Below, one piece after another: positions 63,896 through 64,000 of a stretch of DNA of 64,000 nt. Under the pieces are notes generated by a model that worked only from the letters and a program-made list of their open reading frames with translations, searched no databases and was not told the origin of the DNA. Numbering within the stretch: position 1 is the first letter of the stretch; each line of letters begins with the position of its first letter. The position numbers were made by a program, and so were the translations under genes. Origin of the DNA: Sthenelais limicola (Eukaryota > Annelida > Polychaeta > Phyllodocida > Sigalionidae); contig OW804098.1 of NCBI GenBank assembly GCA_942159475.1, positions 117,329,374 through 117,393,373 of the forward strand. The letters run 5' to 3'.

Positions 63896-64000
63896 AGGCT
63901 CCACTGGCTGCGGTAAGCTCTGCGGTAAGCCTTGCGATGGTTTATGCTGGTTCTGTAGGTGGAGAGGAATGACGATGTCCTATCTATAGGGTTCACTGGC
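63896..64000. mobile_element. Possible TAA-flanked MITE cut by the window edge
   Basis: TAA (63893-63895) followed by AGGCTCCACTGGCTGCGGTA and repeated GCGGTAAGC words. This resembles the left ends of the elements at 15963 and 41674 (TAA then AGGC/AGGT...CACTGG). Confidence 0.35.

Overview
This window looks like intron-less, repeat-dominated nuclear DNA from an animal, most likely a marine invertebrate. The reasons are: AT-rich sequence with no bacterial-style operons; non-LTR retrotransposon proteins of the Jockey/CR1 group; many short inverted-repeat elements of the MITE type; long minisatellites; and 5S-like and tRNA-like relics. I see no single-copy host gene that I can support. Almost everything recognisable is mobile DNA or derived from it, often nested.

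Left edge (1-4.4 kb, minus strand): the 5' part of a large decayed non-LTR retrotransposon. Its ORF1 (1726-4125) is unusual. It joins a coiled coil and an L1-ORF1p-like RNA-binding region to a NADAR domain (YbiA-like, ADP-ribose/N-glycoside chemistry) and then to an SGNH-type esterase. ORF2 begins with an APE-type endonuclease (about 440-1162) and continues as the EN-RT linker off the left edge. This is the most interesting content of the window.

4.4-17 kb: copies of two abundant inverted-repeat families. M1 is about 405 bp, with ends TGTGATGTGTTTCAGG...CCTGAAACACATCACA and an AP-1-like ATGAGTCAT inside each end. M2 is about 237 bp, with ends TGGGTCAGATTTTCAG...CTGAAAATCTGACCCA. Between them lie a 5S-rRNA-like relic, retrotransposon 3' remnants and a 79-bp satellite interrupted by a TAA-flanked MITE.

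17.07-27.77 kb: two arrays of the same 57-bp minisatellite in opposite orientation. Each is bounded on its outer side by the same ~135-bp unique sequence, and they enclose 6.9 kb of non-coding DNA. I read this as one 10.7-kb foldback-type element.

28-53 kb: more M1 and M2 copies; a third family, M3 (ends AATAGGGGAYTTGCAT...); Harbinger-like TAA elements; a 69-bp satellite; several near-perfect hairpins; a composite TIR element at 47.9-49.2 kb; and nested insertions that give a relative chronology.

53.0-55.2 kb (plus strand): a 5'-truncated non-LTR element with an intact 583-codon reverse-transcriptase frame, poly(A) tail and target-site duplication. 56-60 kb: two arrays of a 51-bp satellite that appears to have grown out of one end of M3. 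60.4-63.0 kb: an M1 copy split by a head-to-tail pair of ~1.1-kb TTAA-flanked elements. The right edge probably cuts another TAA-flanked MITE.

The long open frames in the minisatellites and in the C/T-rich tracts follow from repeat units divisible by three or from biased composition, and I do not treat them as genes.
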